DNA of 64,000 nt from an uncultured Collinsella sp. (GCA_900756765.1 CAAELE010000005.1:1-64000); one strand, 5' to 3'; counted from the first letter of the stretch, positions 33,377-44,257 are shown. Program-made: numbers and translations. The notes: generated by a model from the sequence alone, not told the origin.

Positions 33377-33408
33377 ACCCGGACTTCCCACGGAAGTTCG
33401 GGTTTTTT
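33377..33408 (+). terminator. Rho-independent terminator after the tRNA pair
   Basis: ACCCGGACTTCC (33377-33388) pairs with GGAAGTTCGGGT (33392-33403), one G-T pair, with six T at the end. Confidence 0.9.
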
Positions 33409-33517
33409 ATTTCCGAGCAAACCATCTGCAATTCCCATTTGGCCCATAGCTTTACGTTCTGCTGGTGGCCCTTGCGGGTACAATATCCAAGATATTTGGA
33501 CGGTCAGAAGGAGCCTC

Positions 33518-34822
33518 ATGGCGGAGTCCTCTCAGCATACATCTAAGCCCCAGGTCGAGGTTGAGGCCTCGGGCGGCGATGACAACAAGGGTGCACGTCG
33601 CGGTGCCATTTTTATCGGCGTCGTGCTGGTCGGCTATATCGTTTATCTGATTGCGACCGGTCAGATGGGACAGTTCTGGGCTGCCATGTCGAGCGTCCAA
33701 GCGCCGTGGCTCGTTGCTGCATGCTTTTGCATGTTCCTGTACCTGTTCTTTGGCATCGTTGCCTATGCTATTGCCGTCTGGCTCGATCCCAATTCGCCCG
33801 TCGGCATTCGCGACCTGATCTCGGTCGAGGCGAGCGGTATCTTCTTTGGAAACCTGACGCCCATGATGATGGGCTCCACGCCTGCCCAGATCTACCGCCT
33901 GACCAAGGCAGGCCAAAACGTTGGCGAGGCCGGTGCTACGCAGTTCACGCGCTTTATCGTGTATCAGTTTGGCCTCGTTGCCTGGGGTGCCATTCTGCTA
34001 CTTGCCCGCATGCCGTTTTTCGCCGAGCGCTATGGCGACATGACGCTGCTGTGCGTCTTTAGCTTTGGCGGTCACTGCTGCATTCTGCTCGGCATCTTTG
34101 CCGTCGCGCTCATGCCCAAGACCGTCACGCGCGTCGCGCACTGCATCATCAATTGGCTCGAGCGAATGGGCGTCTCGGCTACCAAGATCGAGGGCTGGCG
34201 TACGTTTGTCGACGGCGAAATCTACTCGTTCTCCGAGAAGTTCAAGCTTTCGGCCGGCCACTTTTCGTCCATGCTGCTCACGGTGGTCATCACCATGTTG
34301 CAGCTCGCGTTTTTCTACCTCGTGCCGTATTTCCTGATGCTTGCCTTTGGCCACCACGAAGTCGACTTTTTCTCGGTCATGGCCGCGAGTGCCTTTGTTC
34401 AGCTCCTGAGCTCTGCTGTTCCCCTGCCCGGTGGCACCGGCGGCGCCGAGGGTGGCTTCGCGCTGTTCCTGGGTCATTTCTTTGGATCGGCGTCGACCGC
34501 CGGTTATCTGCTGTGGCGCCTCATTACGTTTATTGCGCCGACTATTTTGGCCGCGCCCCTGCTGGGCCTCAAGAGCGCTCACAACGAGAGTATCCATGCA
34601 CGCTGGGATCGCGCGATGCGCAAGCTCGGACGAACGCCTCAGACGCCCTCTAAGCCTGCAAAGCCCCATCCTGTGCATGCGGTTACCGTGGATCCCAATC
34701 AGCATGCTCAGAAGGCTTCTGGAGCCGCCAAACCGACGCATAAGGCCTATGTGCGCCAGACGGGCGACGGCATCCGTGTGTCCCCGGCTGCTTTGAACAA
34801 AAAGAAACACCCTAAGGCGTAA
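33518..34822 (+). CDS. Flippase-like integral membrane protein (LPG synthase TM/UPF0104 family)
   Basis: A 434-aa polytopic protein with about eight membrane helices (residues 30-365), matching the lysylphosphatidylglycerol-synthase transmembrane/UPF0104 family: SGIFFGNLTPMMMGSTPAQ, RFIVYQFGLVAWG and LPGGTGGAEGGFALFLG. A basic C-terminal tail of about 70 residues follows. It lacks the MprF aminoacyltransferase domain, so it probably flips or handles a lipid-linked molecule rather than modifying it. GAAGGAG precedes the ATG. It stands as a single gene. Confidence 0.82.
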   Translation: MAESSQHTSKPQVEVEASGGDDNKGARRGAIFIGVVLVGYIVYLIATGQMGQFWAAMSSVQAPWLVAACFCMFLYLFFGIVAYAIAVWLDPNSPVGIRDLISVEASGIFFGNLTPMMMGSTPAQIYRLTKAGQNVGEAGATQFTRFIVYQFGLVAWGAILLLARMPFFAERYGDMTLLCVFSFGGHCCILLGIFAVALMPKTVTRVAHCIINWLERMGVSATKIEGWRTFVDGEIYSFSEKFKLSAGHFSSMLLTVVITMLQLAFFYLVPYFLMLAFGHHEVDFFSVMAASAFVQLLSSAVPLPGGTGGAEGGFALFLGHFFGSASTAGYLLWRLITFIAPTILAAPLLGLKSAHNESIHARWDRAMRKLGRTPQTPSKPAKPHPVHAVTVDPNQHAQKASGAAKPTHKAYVRQTGDGIRVSPAALNKKKHPKA

Positions 34823-34940
34823 TAGTTGGTCGTGCGTTCTTCATGTTGCCGGGCATTTTTGTGCCGGATGGGGGATAATCCTCTTACGTAGATTAACTCT
34901 CATCTGTTGATGAATGCTCGCATTCTGAAGGGACACGTCC

Positions 34941-35552
34941 ATGGTCACCAGCAAACCGCGCCTCGACCGCCGCATCGTTCGCAGCCGCAATGCTATTCTT
35001 TCTGCGTTTGAGCGCCTGTTGATGGATAAGCCGCTTGCCGACATTACGGTGAGTGCCATCGCGCGTGAGGCAAATGTCGACCGCAAGACCTTTTACGTAC
35101 ACTTCGGTACGGTTGACGGCCTGCTCGATGCCATCGCCGTTGATGTGGTGGAGATGATTGCCGACTCGGTCGAGAAAACGCTTGCTTCCATGGACGGCGA
35201 CACGAACGAGCGCGCCCTCGGAGCGGCGGCAACGTTTTTTAAGACCATCAACGAGGCACTTTGCAATAACCTCGTGCTCAATCGCCAACTGATTGAAAAC
35301 ATCCCGCTCGACGATTTTATGACGCGTTTGCGCGTGCCGCTCGAGCACGAGATTGCCGAGCGCGACTTGCTTCCTCGCGGCCTCAAGGACGAGATGTTCG
35401 ACTATTATCTGGCGTTTTTACTTTCGGGCATTATCGGCATTTACCGCACGTGGGCGCTCTCCGACGGCTCGGTGCCCATCGAGCGCATCTCGGAGGTCGC
35501 TAACAACCTGACGTTGAACGGACTATCGAGTCTGGAATCTCGTTTCGAATAG
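34941..35552 (+). CDS. TetR/AcrR-family transcriptional regulator
   Basis: A 203-aa repressor-type protein. The N-terminal HTH (about residues 10-58) shows VRSRNAILSAFERLLMDKPLADITVSAIAREANVDRKTFYVHFG, the TetR signature. The C-terminal ligand domain has a hydrophobic stretch near 155-170. GAAGGG precedes the ATG. It converges on the MacB-type efflux operon, which it may regulate; no operator was identified. Confidence 0.88.
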   Translation: MVTSKPRLDRRIVRSRNAILSAFERLLMDKPLADITVSAIAREANVDRKTFYVHFGTVDGLLDAIAVDVVEMIADSVEKTLASMDGDTNERALGAAATFFKTINEALCNNLVLNRQLIENIPLDDFMTRLRVPLEHEIAERDLLPRGLKDEMFDYYLAFLLSGIIGIYRTWALSDGSVPIERISEVANNLTLNGLSSLESRFE

Positions 35553-35575
35553 CATCAACACCTCATTCCCACCCT

Positions 35576-35644
35576 AAGTTGCGGTGAAATAGGGACTGAA
35601 TAGGCCTTCTATCGGCCTAAACACTCCCTATTTCACCGCAACTC
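35576..35644. repeat. GTTGCGGTGAAATAG palindrome, copy 2
   Basis: The 18-bp arms 35578-35595 and 35625-35642 are perfectly complementary. Inside is a second hairpin, TAGGCC (35601-35606) with GGCCTA (35614-35619). It sits in the convergent gap between the TetR gene and the ABC permease gene and may act as a bidirectional 3' end structure. Confidence 0.85.
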
Positions 35645-35657
35645 AGGGGGGATTGCA

Positions 35658-36872
35658 TTACTGGTAGCGCAGGCACTCTACGGGGTCGAGCTTTGCCGCG
35701 CGGCGGGCGGGATAGAAGCCAAAGATGACGCCGATGCCGACGGAGACCGCAAAGGCCAGCAGCACCGTGGCGATCGAAAAGCTCGGCGTAATGGTACCGC
35801 TGGCACCGAGCTCGCCAAGCACGCCGGAACCCGCGGCGAACATCGCTAGACCCCAGGCAAGCAGGTAGCCAATCAAAACACCCAATAGACCACCGGTGAT
35901 GCACAACGCCGAAGACTCGGCCAAAAACTGTGCGGTGATATCGCGACGGCTGGCACCCAAGGCTCGACGAATGCCGATCTCGCGGATACGCTCGGTCACA
36001 TTGGTGAGCATCATATTCATGATGCCGATACCACCCACCAGCAGCGAAATGCTCGCAACGGCGCCCATGATGAGCGAGAACGCGCCCATAAAGGAATTGA
36101 GGGCGTCGATGGCGCTTTTCATTGAGGTCGCCGATACACTGTCATATTCGTCGTCGTCCGCGATGCCCTTTATACCGCGCACCTTGGATTCAATCGTCTT
36201 GCACAGCTCGTCCATGTCCGTGCCCTCGGCGGCGAGCGCCGTTACGCTGGGAAACGACGGGTTCTCGTCGCCAAAGAGGCCCGAGATGGTCTCGCGCGGC
36301 ATGTATAGCGTGAGCGAGCCCATGGAGTCGCTGCCGCCATCAATCACGCCGACAATCTGCACCTCGCCGTTGGAGACCTTAATGGTCTTGCCCACCGCGT
36401 CCTGCTCGTTGCCGTACAGCTGATCGGCGCCGCCACGGCTGATGAGCGCCACGCGTGCGCCAGATTGGGACTCGGCCTGGGTGTAGGTGCGCCCCGCGAC
36501 GAGCTTGCTGGCGCCCACCGCGTCGAGCATCTCGCTATCGACGCCCTGCGCCATGACGGTATAGCTTTTATCACCGGCCTTGTACTCGGTATAGGCGCTG
36601 TCCACGATGCCGATCTGCTCGATCTGCGGCACCATCTTGCGAAGCTTCTCAACGTCCGACTCGGTGAGCTCTTGCGACGAATAAATTTGCACCATGCGTG
36701 CCGCGTTGAGGCCCAGGCTGTTGACCAAGCTGTTTTGGATACCGCCGATAAGCGAGGTCATGGCGATGACGGAGGCAATGCCGATAACAATGCCCAGGAT
36801 GGTGAGCAGGCTGCGTCCCTTGTTGGCCTCGAGGGAGTGAAGGGCTTCTTGGATAAGGTCGCGCGTGCTCAT
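35658..36872 (-). CDS. MacB-type ABC transporter permease
   Basis: A 404-aa FtsX/MacB-family permease: an N-terminal membrane helix (SLLTILGIVIGIASVIAM), a large extracytoplasmic domain (about residues 45-265), then three C-terminal helices with GGIGIMNMMLTNVTERIREIGIRRALGASRRDI and ARRAAKLDPVECLRYQ. It overlaps the ATPase gene by four bases. With the ATPase and adaptor genes it forms a tripartite efflux system. In a Gram-positive cell this probably exports peptides or drugs across the single membrane (inference). Confidence 0.92.
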   Translation of the reverse strand: MSTRDLIQEALHSLEANKGRSLLTILGIVIGIASVIAMTSLIGGIQNSLVNSLGLNAARMVQIYSSQELTESDVEKLRKMVPQIEQIGIVDSAYTEYKAGDKSYTVMAQGVDSEMLDAVGASKLVAGRTYTQAESQSGARVALISRGGADQLYGNEQDAVGKTIKVSNGEVQIVGVIDGGSDSMGSLTLYMPRETISGLFGDENPSFPSVTALAAEGTDMDELCKTIESKVRGIKGIADDDEYDSVSATSMKSAIDALNSFMGAFSLIMGAVASISLLVGGIGIMNMMLTNVTERIREIGIRRALGASRRDITAQFLAESSALCITGGLLGVLIGYLLAWGLAMFAAGSGVLGELGASGTITPSFSIATVLLAFAVSVGIGVIFGFYPARRAAKLDPVECLRYQ

Positions 36873-37642
36873 GCCTTCACTCCTTTCGTCGGATTGGCGA
36901 GTGCGGAAATCGTGGGCAGGTTATCAATTGCGCCGCGCAGGGTCTGCGGCGCGTGCGCGATGTACGCGCCGTCGTGGATCCGGCCGTCGCGAATGGTTAC
37001 GGCACGGTCGGCCTCGGCGGCGATACCGGGATCATGTGTGATGAGCACGATGGTCTTGCCGCGTTCCTGGAGTTTGTGGAAGGTCTCCATCACGAGCGCT
37101 CCGGTGGCTGAGTCCAGGTTTCCCGTCGGCTCGTCCGCCAGGATGATGGGCGGGTCGTTGACGAGGGCGCGCGCGATGGCAACCCTTTGCATCTGTCCGC
37201 CCGAGAGCTCTGAGATGCGGTGGTCCCAGTGGTCGACCGGCAGCGTGACGGCTTGCAGCGCATGGACGGCGCGCATCTCACGCTGAGCCCGCGGCACGTT
37301 GGTGTACGACAGCGGCAGCATGACGTTTTCGATGACCGATAGGCGCGGCAGCAGGTTAAAGCTCTGAAAGACAAAGCCGATGCTCAGGGCGCGGACTTCG
37401 GTGAGCTCGTCATCGTCGAGCTCCGCCACGTTGAGGCCCTGTAGGTAATAATCGCCTGCCGTCGGCTTGTCCAGGCAGCCCAGGATGTTCATGAGCGTTG
37501 ACTTGCCCGAGCCCGAAGGGCCGGTAATGGCCACGAACTCGCCGGGATTCACTGCCAGGCTCACGTTATGCAGGATATGGGCGCAGCCGGCTTCGCTCTC
37601 AAAAATGCGATGCACGTTGCGGATGTCGATGACGGGACGCAT
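36869..37642 (-). CDS. MacB/LolD-type ABC transporter ATP-binding protein
   Basis: A 257-aa ABC ATPase: Walker A GPSGSGKSTL (about residue 40), Q-loop VFQSFNLLPRL, signature ELSGGQMQRVAIARAL, Walker B PIILADEPTGNLD and switch His VLITHDPGIA. The family matches MacB/LolD/DevA exporters. It overlaps the permease gene by four bases and touches the adaptor gene by one. Confidence 0.94.
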   Translation of the reverse strand: MRPVIDIRNVHRIFESEAGCAHILHNVSLAVNPGEFVAITGPSGSGKSTLMNILGCLDKPTAGDYYLQGLNVAELDDDELTEVRALSIGFVFQSFNLLPRLSVIENVMLPLSYTNVPRAQREMRAVHALQAVTLPVDHWDHRISELSGGQMQRVAIARALVNDPPIILADEPTGNLDSATGALVMETFHKLQERGKTIVLITHDPGIAAEADRAVTIRDGRIHDGAYIAHAPQTLRGAIDNLPTISALANPTKGVKA

Positions 37643-39063
37643 TACATGCCCTCGTCGGCAGACATGCTGCCAGAGTCGCCGCCGTCGGCCGTCATGTCTG
37701 CACCGGTGTCCAAGATGAGGGTGTCGCCGTCGCGCAGTTTGGTGACCGGTACGCCCGCGTTGATCTCGTTGCCCTGGTCATCGCGCTTGACCTGTGTCTT
37801 TCCGACCACGGCATCGTTATCGTTTTGCGTCACCACGGTCACCTTTACGCGTCGGGTCTGTTTGCCTTCGTCATCAGTGGCCAGATTGACGTAATAGTTT
37901 TCGCCATCCTCGGTCATGAGCGCCATGGTCGGCACCATCACCACATCGTCGAGCTGTTCGGTCACTACCGAGACCTCGGCAGTCATACCGGGCTTAAGGC
38001 GGCTGTCGGGTGCTTCGATGAGGATATCGACGTTAAAGGTTACGCTGCCGCCGCCACCGTTGGCGGCGTCGGAGTTTGCCACCGAAGCGATTGCGGTGAC
38101 CGTTCCCTGGCTCACGATATCGGGAAAGGCCGGATAGGTAACATTGGCGCTCTGGCCCACGGCGATCTTGGCGATATCCTTTTCACCCACCTGAACGGTG
38201 ACCTTCATCTTGGAGAGGTCGGCGATCTGCATGCACTGCTTGCCGCCGCTCGTATCGCCTTCGCCCATAATCATGCCGCCCGTCACCGTGGCGCCGACCT
38301 TGGCGTTGAGCTCGACGATACTGCCCGAGCTGGGCGCGGTCACGGTGCGCTCGGCGGCTTTGGCGTTGGCCTGGTCCAGGGTCGCCTGGGCCGAGGCTAG
38401 GTTGCGTTGGGCGCTCGAGACGGCACTCGTGTCGGCGGTGCCGCTGGCGCCACTCGCGCCTACTGCATCTGCGTCAGTCGCCGGAGCGGCTTGGGCGGCA
38501 GCTACCGCTTTCTGTGCGTTAGCGAGGTCTTCCTGTGCGGCTGTCACCGCGCGTTGCGCCTCGGCTACGTTGCGATCGAGCTCGTCGTTTTTAATGGTCA
38601 TGAGCACGTCACCCTCGTTGACGGACTGGCCGGCTTGCACGTTGATCGATGCCACCGTGCCGTCAACAGAAGGGGAGACCACCGAAGCCGAGATGGGCTT
38701 GAGCTGGCCTTTAGCTTCGACGGTGGTCGTAAACGTGCCCTCGGTGACCATGTCGGTCACCGGCCCGTCGGTATCTGCGGGCCGTGCGTTGATGACGAAG
38801 GTCACGACAACGGCGATGAGCACAATGGCGGCCACGACGCCGGCCGCAATGCCGCGTCGGATGAGCTTTTTGCGTCGACGCTCGGCACGCTTCGCCTTGA
38901 GCTTGGCGTAGGCCTCTTCGTCAGAAATCTCGGTTGTATCGCTTGTGCTGCCGTTTTGCTGTGTGGCGCGCACGGTTGTTATGAGGGGAAGCGTTTCGGT
39001 GGCACCCTCGGGCGCTCGCTCGGTATCATTCGGTCCCGGGGTGATGTTGGGGACATTTGACAT
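37642..39063 (-). CDS. HlyD/MacA-family efflux adaptor (membrane fusion protein)
   Basis: A 473-aa membrane-anchored adaptor. The cytoplasmic N terminus of about 75 residues ends in a basic segment (AERRRKKLIRRG), then one membrane helix (about 76-97). Barrel and lipoyl-like halves (VEAKGQLKPISASVVSP, VNVQ-type AGQSVNEGDVLMTI, PSSGSIVELNAKVG) flank an Ala/Gln-rich coiled coil (about 165-240). The start at 39063 has AAGGAG upstream. It is the first gene of the efflux operon. Confidence 0.9.
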   Translation of the reverse strand: MSNVPNITPGPNDTERAPEGATETLPLITTVRATQQNGSTSDTTEISDEEAYAKLKAKRAERRRKKLIRRGIAAGVVAAIVLIAVVVTFVINARPADTDGPVTDMVTEGTFTTTVEAKGQLKPISASVVSPSVDGTVASINVQAGQSVNEGDVLMTIKNDELDRNVAEAQRAVTAAQEDLANAQKAVAAAQAAPATDADAVGASGASGTADTSAVSSAQRNLASAQATLDQANAKAAERTVTAPSSGSIVELNAKVGATVTGGMIMGEGDTSGGKQCMQIADLSKMKVTVQVGEKDIAKIAVGQSANVTYPAFPDIVSQGTVTAIASVANSDAANGGGGSVTFNVDILIEAPDSRLKPGMTAEVSVVTEQLDDVVMVPTMALMTEDGENYYVNLATDDEGKQTRRVKVTVVTQNDNDAVVGKTQVKRDDQGNEINAGVPVTKLRDGDTLILDTGADMTADGGDSGSMSADEGM

Positions 39064-39193
39064 GGCGTCTCCTTTATAGAAAGTTCCTCGATAAGTATAT
39101 GCGCCCGTCGCGAGAGGCGGGCGCATTATGGCGGTATCTTTCGGAACTGTTAGATTGGAGCGTCAGTCCCCCGTTGTGGGAAGGCGTGTTTCC

Positions 39194-40939
39194 CTACGAG
39201 TGCACGACCACGCACAGACCGACGCTGATGCAGTCGTGGAGCGCCTTGGCATCAGCCAGGCGCAGGTTGATGCAGCCGTGGCTTCCGCACCATTTGTACG
39301 ATTCGGCATTATCGAAACTCGAATCGTTTTGCCAGGTAGCGTCGTGGAAGCCGACCATATTGCCCTCGAACGGCATCCAGTAGCTGACCGGGCTCTCGTA
39401 TTTGGGCTTTCCGGTCGCGGGGTCTTTGGCACCGATGAGCTTGCTTGCACCGTCGTTGCTGTTGATCTGCCACACACCCTCGGGGGTGGCGTCTTCGCCT
39501 GGTTTGCCGGAAATAAAGTTGGCCTCCCACACGATATTGCCGTTCTCGTCGTAGTAGCGCGCGTGCTGCTCGGACAGGTCGACGTCGATATAGGCCTTCC
39601 AATCGGGCTCGCCCTTGGCGGTAAACGTGTCGGCCTTCTTGGAGTACGAAATCTCGATATCGCCGGTCTGCTTGTTATTGATGGCGTCCTCGACCTGCTT
39701 GGCGAGCGTGTCGCTGTCGATGGACCAGCCAAAGTCGCCGCCCTCGACAGCGCACTCCTTGCCGTCGGCGCGCGTCCACCAGCGGGTGGTGCCCACGGTG
39801 TTAAAGCCGTTGGCGAGCTCGGCGGCCCAGCTGCTGATCTGCGATGTATCGAGCGTGGGGTTGGCCGGATCGGCAAAGCTGATCCACTGCAGCACCGAAC
39901 TGCCGTCCACCTTACCGGCATCATTGCCGTTGAGCTTAAGGGTCACGTTGACGCCCAGGAAGTTGTTGGCGGCATCGCATGCAGCCTGAATCTGGTCGTT
40001 GGTGAGGGTGCCGTTGAGCGGTTCGTAAGCGTCGTTGCCGATCTTGGTGATATCGACGTTCTCGGCGAGCGACGCGAGCTCGATCTCGGCATATTTGATG
40101 ACATGCTCGCGGTTGAGCTTCTCGTTGGAACGGGCCTTCTCAACGGTGAACTTGCCGGCCTTCTCGTCATAGGAGCTGGCGGCCTCGAAGGTGCCCGAGC
40201 GGCCCTCGTTGAACTCGTCGATGGCGCTGCCCAGGCCCTCCTCAAACTGCTTTTGATCAAAGGCATCGGAGAGCATGGACAGGTCGACGTCCTGGTCCAA
40301 GTCGACCGAGTCGTTCTTGGTAGCGCTATCGGTTTTGCCGCTGAGCGACGCGATGAGGCGCGATGGCCACAGCAGCGGCTCGTTTTTGCTGATAATCTCG
40401 TGGGCGGCTTCCTCGCCATCGACGATGGGCTCGTCGGACTCGGGCTGGTAGGTCCAGCTAAAGCTGTCATCCGAAACGGTGAGCTTGTAGTGCTTCCATG
40501 CCGAGTTGACCTTGGTGGCTGCCGAAGATGCGTTAGAGAGCGAGATGTCGACGCCGGCGATGGTGGTGTTGGGGTAAGCGACCTGCGAGAACGCCACGAC
40601 GCCTACGATGTAGACGATCGCGACGAGGCCGAGGACGACAAAGAGGGCCGTCTTTCCGCCCGACTTGCTGCTTTTGTTGGTGCGCTTGTCCGCGGGCCCG
40701 CGATTGTTTGCCGCGCGAGCGTGCGAAGGTCCCTGCTTGGGGGCGGCACCATGTGCGGGACGCTGCTGATATTGTTGATGCGGCTGGTATTGACGCTGAT
40801 TCGGACGCTGAGAGGCATTGGCCGGGCCGTGTTGTTGGGTGTGAGCCGGAGCGATGGGGCGCGGCGATTGGACGCCGCCGGTATGCCTACTGGGCTGTTG
40901 CGGATCGGGGATCATGCTGCTGCGGTCGATTTGCGACAT
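39194..40939 (-). CDS. L,D-transpeptidase (YkuD) with peptidoglycan-binding domains
   Basis: A 581-aa cell-wall cross-linking enzyme. A Pro/Gln-rich cytoplasmic region (residues 1-100) is followed by a membrane helix (about 101-122) and a large extracytoplasmic region with VanW/PG-binding-4-like repeats. The C-terminal YkuD domain ends with MVGFHDATW and WCGSHGCINLRL, holding the catalytic His and Cys near residue 560. AAGGA lies 13 bases before the ATG; Met9 is an alternative start. It makes 3-3 cross-links or attaches proteins to peptidoglycan. Confidence 0.9.
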   Translation of the reverse strand: MSQIDRSSMIPDPQQPSRHTGGVQSPRPIAPAHTQQHGPANASQRPNQRQYQPHQQYQQRPAHGAAPKQGPSHARAANNRGPADKRTNKSSKSGGKTALFVVLGLVAIVYIVGVVAFSQVAYPNTTIAGVDISLSNASSAATKVNSAWKHYKLTVSDDSFSWTYQPESDEPIVDGEEAAHEIISKNEPLLWPSRLIASLSGKTDSATKNDSVDLDQDVDLSMLSDAFDQKQFEEGLGSAIDEFNEGRSGTFEAASSYDEKAGKFTVEKARSNEKLNREHVIKYAEIELASLAENVDITKIGNDAYEPLNGTLTNDQIQAACDAANNFLGVNVTLKLNGNDAGKVDGSSVLQWISFADPANPTLDTSQISSWAAELANGFNTVGTTRWWTRADGKECAVEGGDFGWSIDSDTLAKQVEDAINNKQTGDIEISYSKKADTFTAKGEPDWKAYIDVDLSEQHARYYDENGNIVWEANFISGKPGEDATPEGVWQINSNDGASKLIGAKDPATGKPKYESPVSYWMPFEGNMVGFHDATWQNDSSFDNAESYKWCGSHGCINLRLADAKALHDCISVGLCVVVHS

Positions 40940-41056
40940 CGTATATATTTCCTTCGAGTTTCGCCTTGCGGCTCATCGTGTTTTAACTGGGCTTGCATTA
41001 TAGCGATTAGCCTGTTGTTTGTGGTGCGGAAACAGTATCAGTTTGGAGAAGTCTGT

Positions 41057-42664
41057 CTATCCGCATATGCCGCATTTGGCGCAGGCAGAAAGCGCGGCCG
41101 GGGCTTGCGCGATGCCGCCCTTGGCCGTCTCGCGCAGGGTTGCCGGCAGGGCGTGGCCCACCGAGAGCATCACATGCGCCATCTGGTCAAACGGCACCAG
41201 GCTCTTGATGCCGGCGAGCGCGAGCTGGGCCGAGCTGAAGGCCGCGGCCACGCCGATGGCATTGCGGTTTTGGCACGGCACCTCGACCAGTCCGCCCACG
41301 GGGTCGCAAACGAGGCCCAGCAGATTGCTCAGCGCGATGGAGCTGGCGTCAAGTGCCTGCTCGGGGGTGCCGCCGAGCATCTGCACCAGCGCGGCGGCAG
41401 CCATGGCGGCGGCGCTTCCCACCTCGGCCTGGCAGCCGCCCTCGGCGCCGGCTACGCAGGCGCTCGTGGTGAGGTTGAGGCCGATGGCGGCGGCACAGTA
41501 GAGGGCGTCCATGACCTTCTCGTCATCGAGCTGCAGGTGGTCGGCCAGGGCCAGCACGCAGCCGGGCACGACGCCCGCGGAGCCTGCTGTGGGGGCCGCG
41601 ACGATCACGCCCATGGTGGCGGAACGCTCAAGTACGGCCATGGCGCGGGCCACGGCATCGGTCTGAACGGTGCCCATTAAACTGGAGCTAAGGTCGTTGC
41701 GGCCGGTGGCATCGACGAGCTTAGCCTCGCCGCCGATAAGCCCGCCGAGCGAGCGCTGCGGATTGGCGATGGGGGCCGTGGTCTCCTCGCGCATGACGTC
41801 GAGCACGCGGCGCATGGCGGCGACGGCGTGCTCCTCGCCGGTCAGACGCGCCTCGCGCACGGCCATGACGGCGCCGATGCTGAGTCCCAGCTCCTCGCAT
41901 GCGTCGAGCAGCTGCTCGCCGTCGTCGAAGACCTCCTTGGCCGAGACGCCGGGGGAGAGCGATGATGCCGAGCCCGGGAGCTCGATAAAGGTGGCGTAGC
42001 CGACGTTGTCGAGTTTGCGCAGCATGGGGATGACGGTGTCGTCGGGTGTGCCGTCGGTCTCAAAGACGGAGTAGGCCTGGCCGCCCACCTCGGTGCGGTA
42101 GGTACGGCAAAACGCGATGTTTACATGGGCGTAGGCGAGCAGGTTCGTGAGCGCGGCGAGCACGCCGGGGACGTCCTGGTGCGCCACGAAGAGCGTGGAA
42201 TACATACCTGAGATGTCGACACCGACGCCGTTGATGCGGCTGATGCGCATCTTGCCACCGCCGAGACTCTCGCCGCGGACCTGCGCCGCAGCGCCTGTGT
42301 CGTCAACCATCTCGATATCGACGGTGTTGGGGTGGATGGAGGCGTCGTCGCCCTTGATGTCAAAGTGATATTCGAGGCCCTGCTCGCGTGCGAGGTCGAA
42401 GGCCTGCTTGATATTCTCGTCGTCGGTGTCGAGCCCCAGGATGCCCGCGACGAGCGCGCGGTCGGTGCCGTGGCCGCGGTAGGTGTGGGCGAAGGAGTTC
42501 CACAGGCCAAAGGTGACCTTGGTGATGCGGCCCTCGAGCAGGCTGGCGGCCACCTGTGCGCACCGCAGGGCGCCGGCGGTGTGCGATGAGCTGGGGCCGA
42601 CCATGACGGGCCCCAAGATCTCGAATGCCGAGGTCGTAGCTAGTGTTTGCGGCTTGCCTGCCAT
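41057..42664 (-). CDS. sdaA: L-serine ammonia-lyase, iron-sulfur type, fused beta-alpha
   Basis: Deaminates L-serine to pyruvate and ammonia, 535 aa. The beta domain comes first (AFEILGPVMVGPSSSHTAGALR), with an ACT-like segment, then the alpha domain with PTAGSAGVVPGCVLA, TTSACVAGAEGGCQAEVGSA and GLVCDPVGGLVEVPC, whose Cys residues hold the [4Fe-4S] cluster. A CAKCGICG end completes it. AAAGGAG precedes the start at 42664. A palindromic element lies 25 bases upstream of the start in the leader. Confidence 0.93.
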   Translation of the reverse strand: MAGKPQTLATTSAFEILGPVMVGPSSSHTAGALRCAQVAASLLEGRITKVTFGLWNSFAHTYRGHGTDRALVAGILGLDTDDENIKQAFDLAREQGLEYHFDIKGDDASIHPNTVDIEMVDDTGAAAQVRGESLGGGKMRISRINGVGVDISGMYSTLFVAHQDVPGVLAALTNLLAYAHVNIAFCRTYRTEVGGQAYSVFETDGTPDDTVIPMLRKLDNVGYATFIELPGSASSLSPGVSAKEVFDDGEQLLDACEELGLSIGAVMAVREARLTGEEHAVAAMRRVLDVMREETTAPIANPQRSLGGLIGGEAKLVDATGRNDLSSSLMGTVQTDAVARAMAVLERSATMGVIVAAPTAGSAGVVPGCVLALADHLQLDDEKVMDALYCAAAIGLNLTTSACVAGAEGGCQAEVGSAAAMAAAALVQMLGGTPEQALDASSIALSNLLGLVCDPVGGLVEVPCQNRNAIGVAAAFSSAQLALAGIKSLVPFDQMAHVMLSVGHALPATLRETAKGGIAQAPAALSACAKCGICG

Positions 42665-42689
42665 GGCTGCTCCTTTGGTCTGTTCCGTC

Positions 42690-42810
42690 GTCCAGAGGGG
42701 CGGGGCATAAGGTCGCCTGCTCGGACAGTCCTGCTCGCACGGAGAGCACATTAAGTGCTCTCCGGCTCGTGCGGAACTCGCGATCGACCTTATGCCCCGC
42801 CCCTCGGGAC
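42690..42810 (-). repeat. Palindromic element in the sdaA leader (58-nt core family, copy 2)
   Basis: The 26-nt arms 42690-42715 and 42785-42810 are complementary at 25 positions (GGGGCGGGGCATAAGGTCG). The core 42725-42782, read on the minus strand, matches 27011-27068 at 55 of 58 positions. One pair of differences (A-T in copy 1, G-C in copy 2 at the base of the hairpin) is compensatory. The arms of the two copies are unrelated in sequence. Confidence 0.85.
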
Positions 42811-42901
42811 TAAGGATACATGGTTGGAGCTGCTAGATGGCAAAATTCATTAGCTAGGGACGTGTCTTACCTTGCATATCGAAACATCTTCACCACCGTT
42901 T

Positions 42902-42938
42902 AAAAAAAGAAGTACCGGTTGGAGCCGGTACTTCTTTT
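42902..42938 (-). terminator. Terminator after metK
   Basis: AAAAGAAGTACCGG (42905-42918) pairs perfectly with CCGGTACTTCTTTT (42925-42938). On the minus strand the stem runs into a T-tract, as expected for metK. Confidence 0.9.
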
Positions 42939-42976
42939 GGTGCGTTGTTTTTTTGGCTGTGGCTTTTCTCGTTAGC

Positions 42977-44257
<1,281 letters not shown>

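Larger units (their letters stand above)
42665..42976. other. Gene-free interval between sdaA and metK
   Basis: It contains the palindromic element 42690-42810 on the sdaA side, an unremarkable stretch, and the metK terminator (42905-42938). No gene is supported. Confidence 0.75.

Noticed and set aside
39128..41680. An 850-codon open frame on the plus strand
   Set aside because: Antisense to the L,D-transpeptidase and the end of sdaA; no ribosome site and no motifs.
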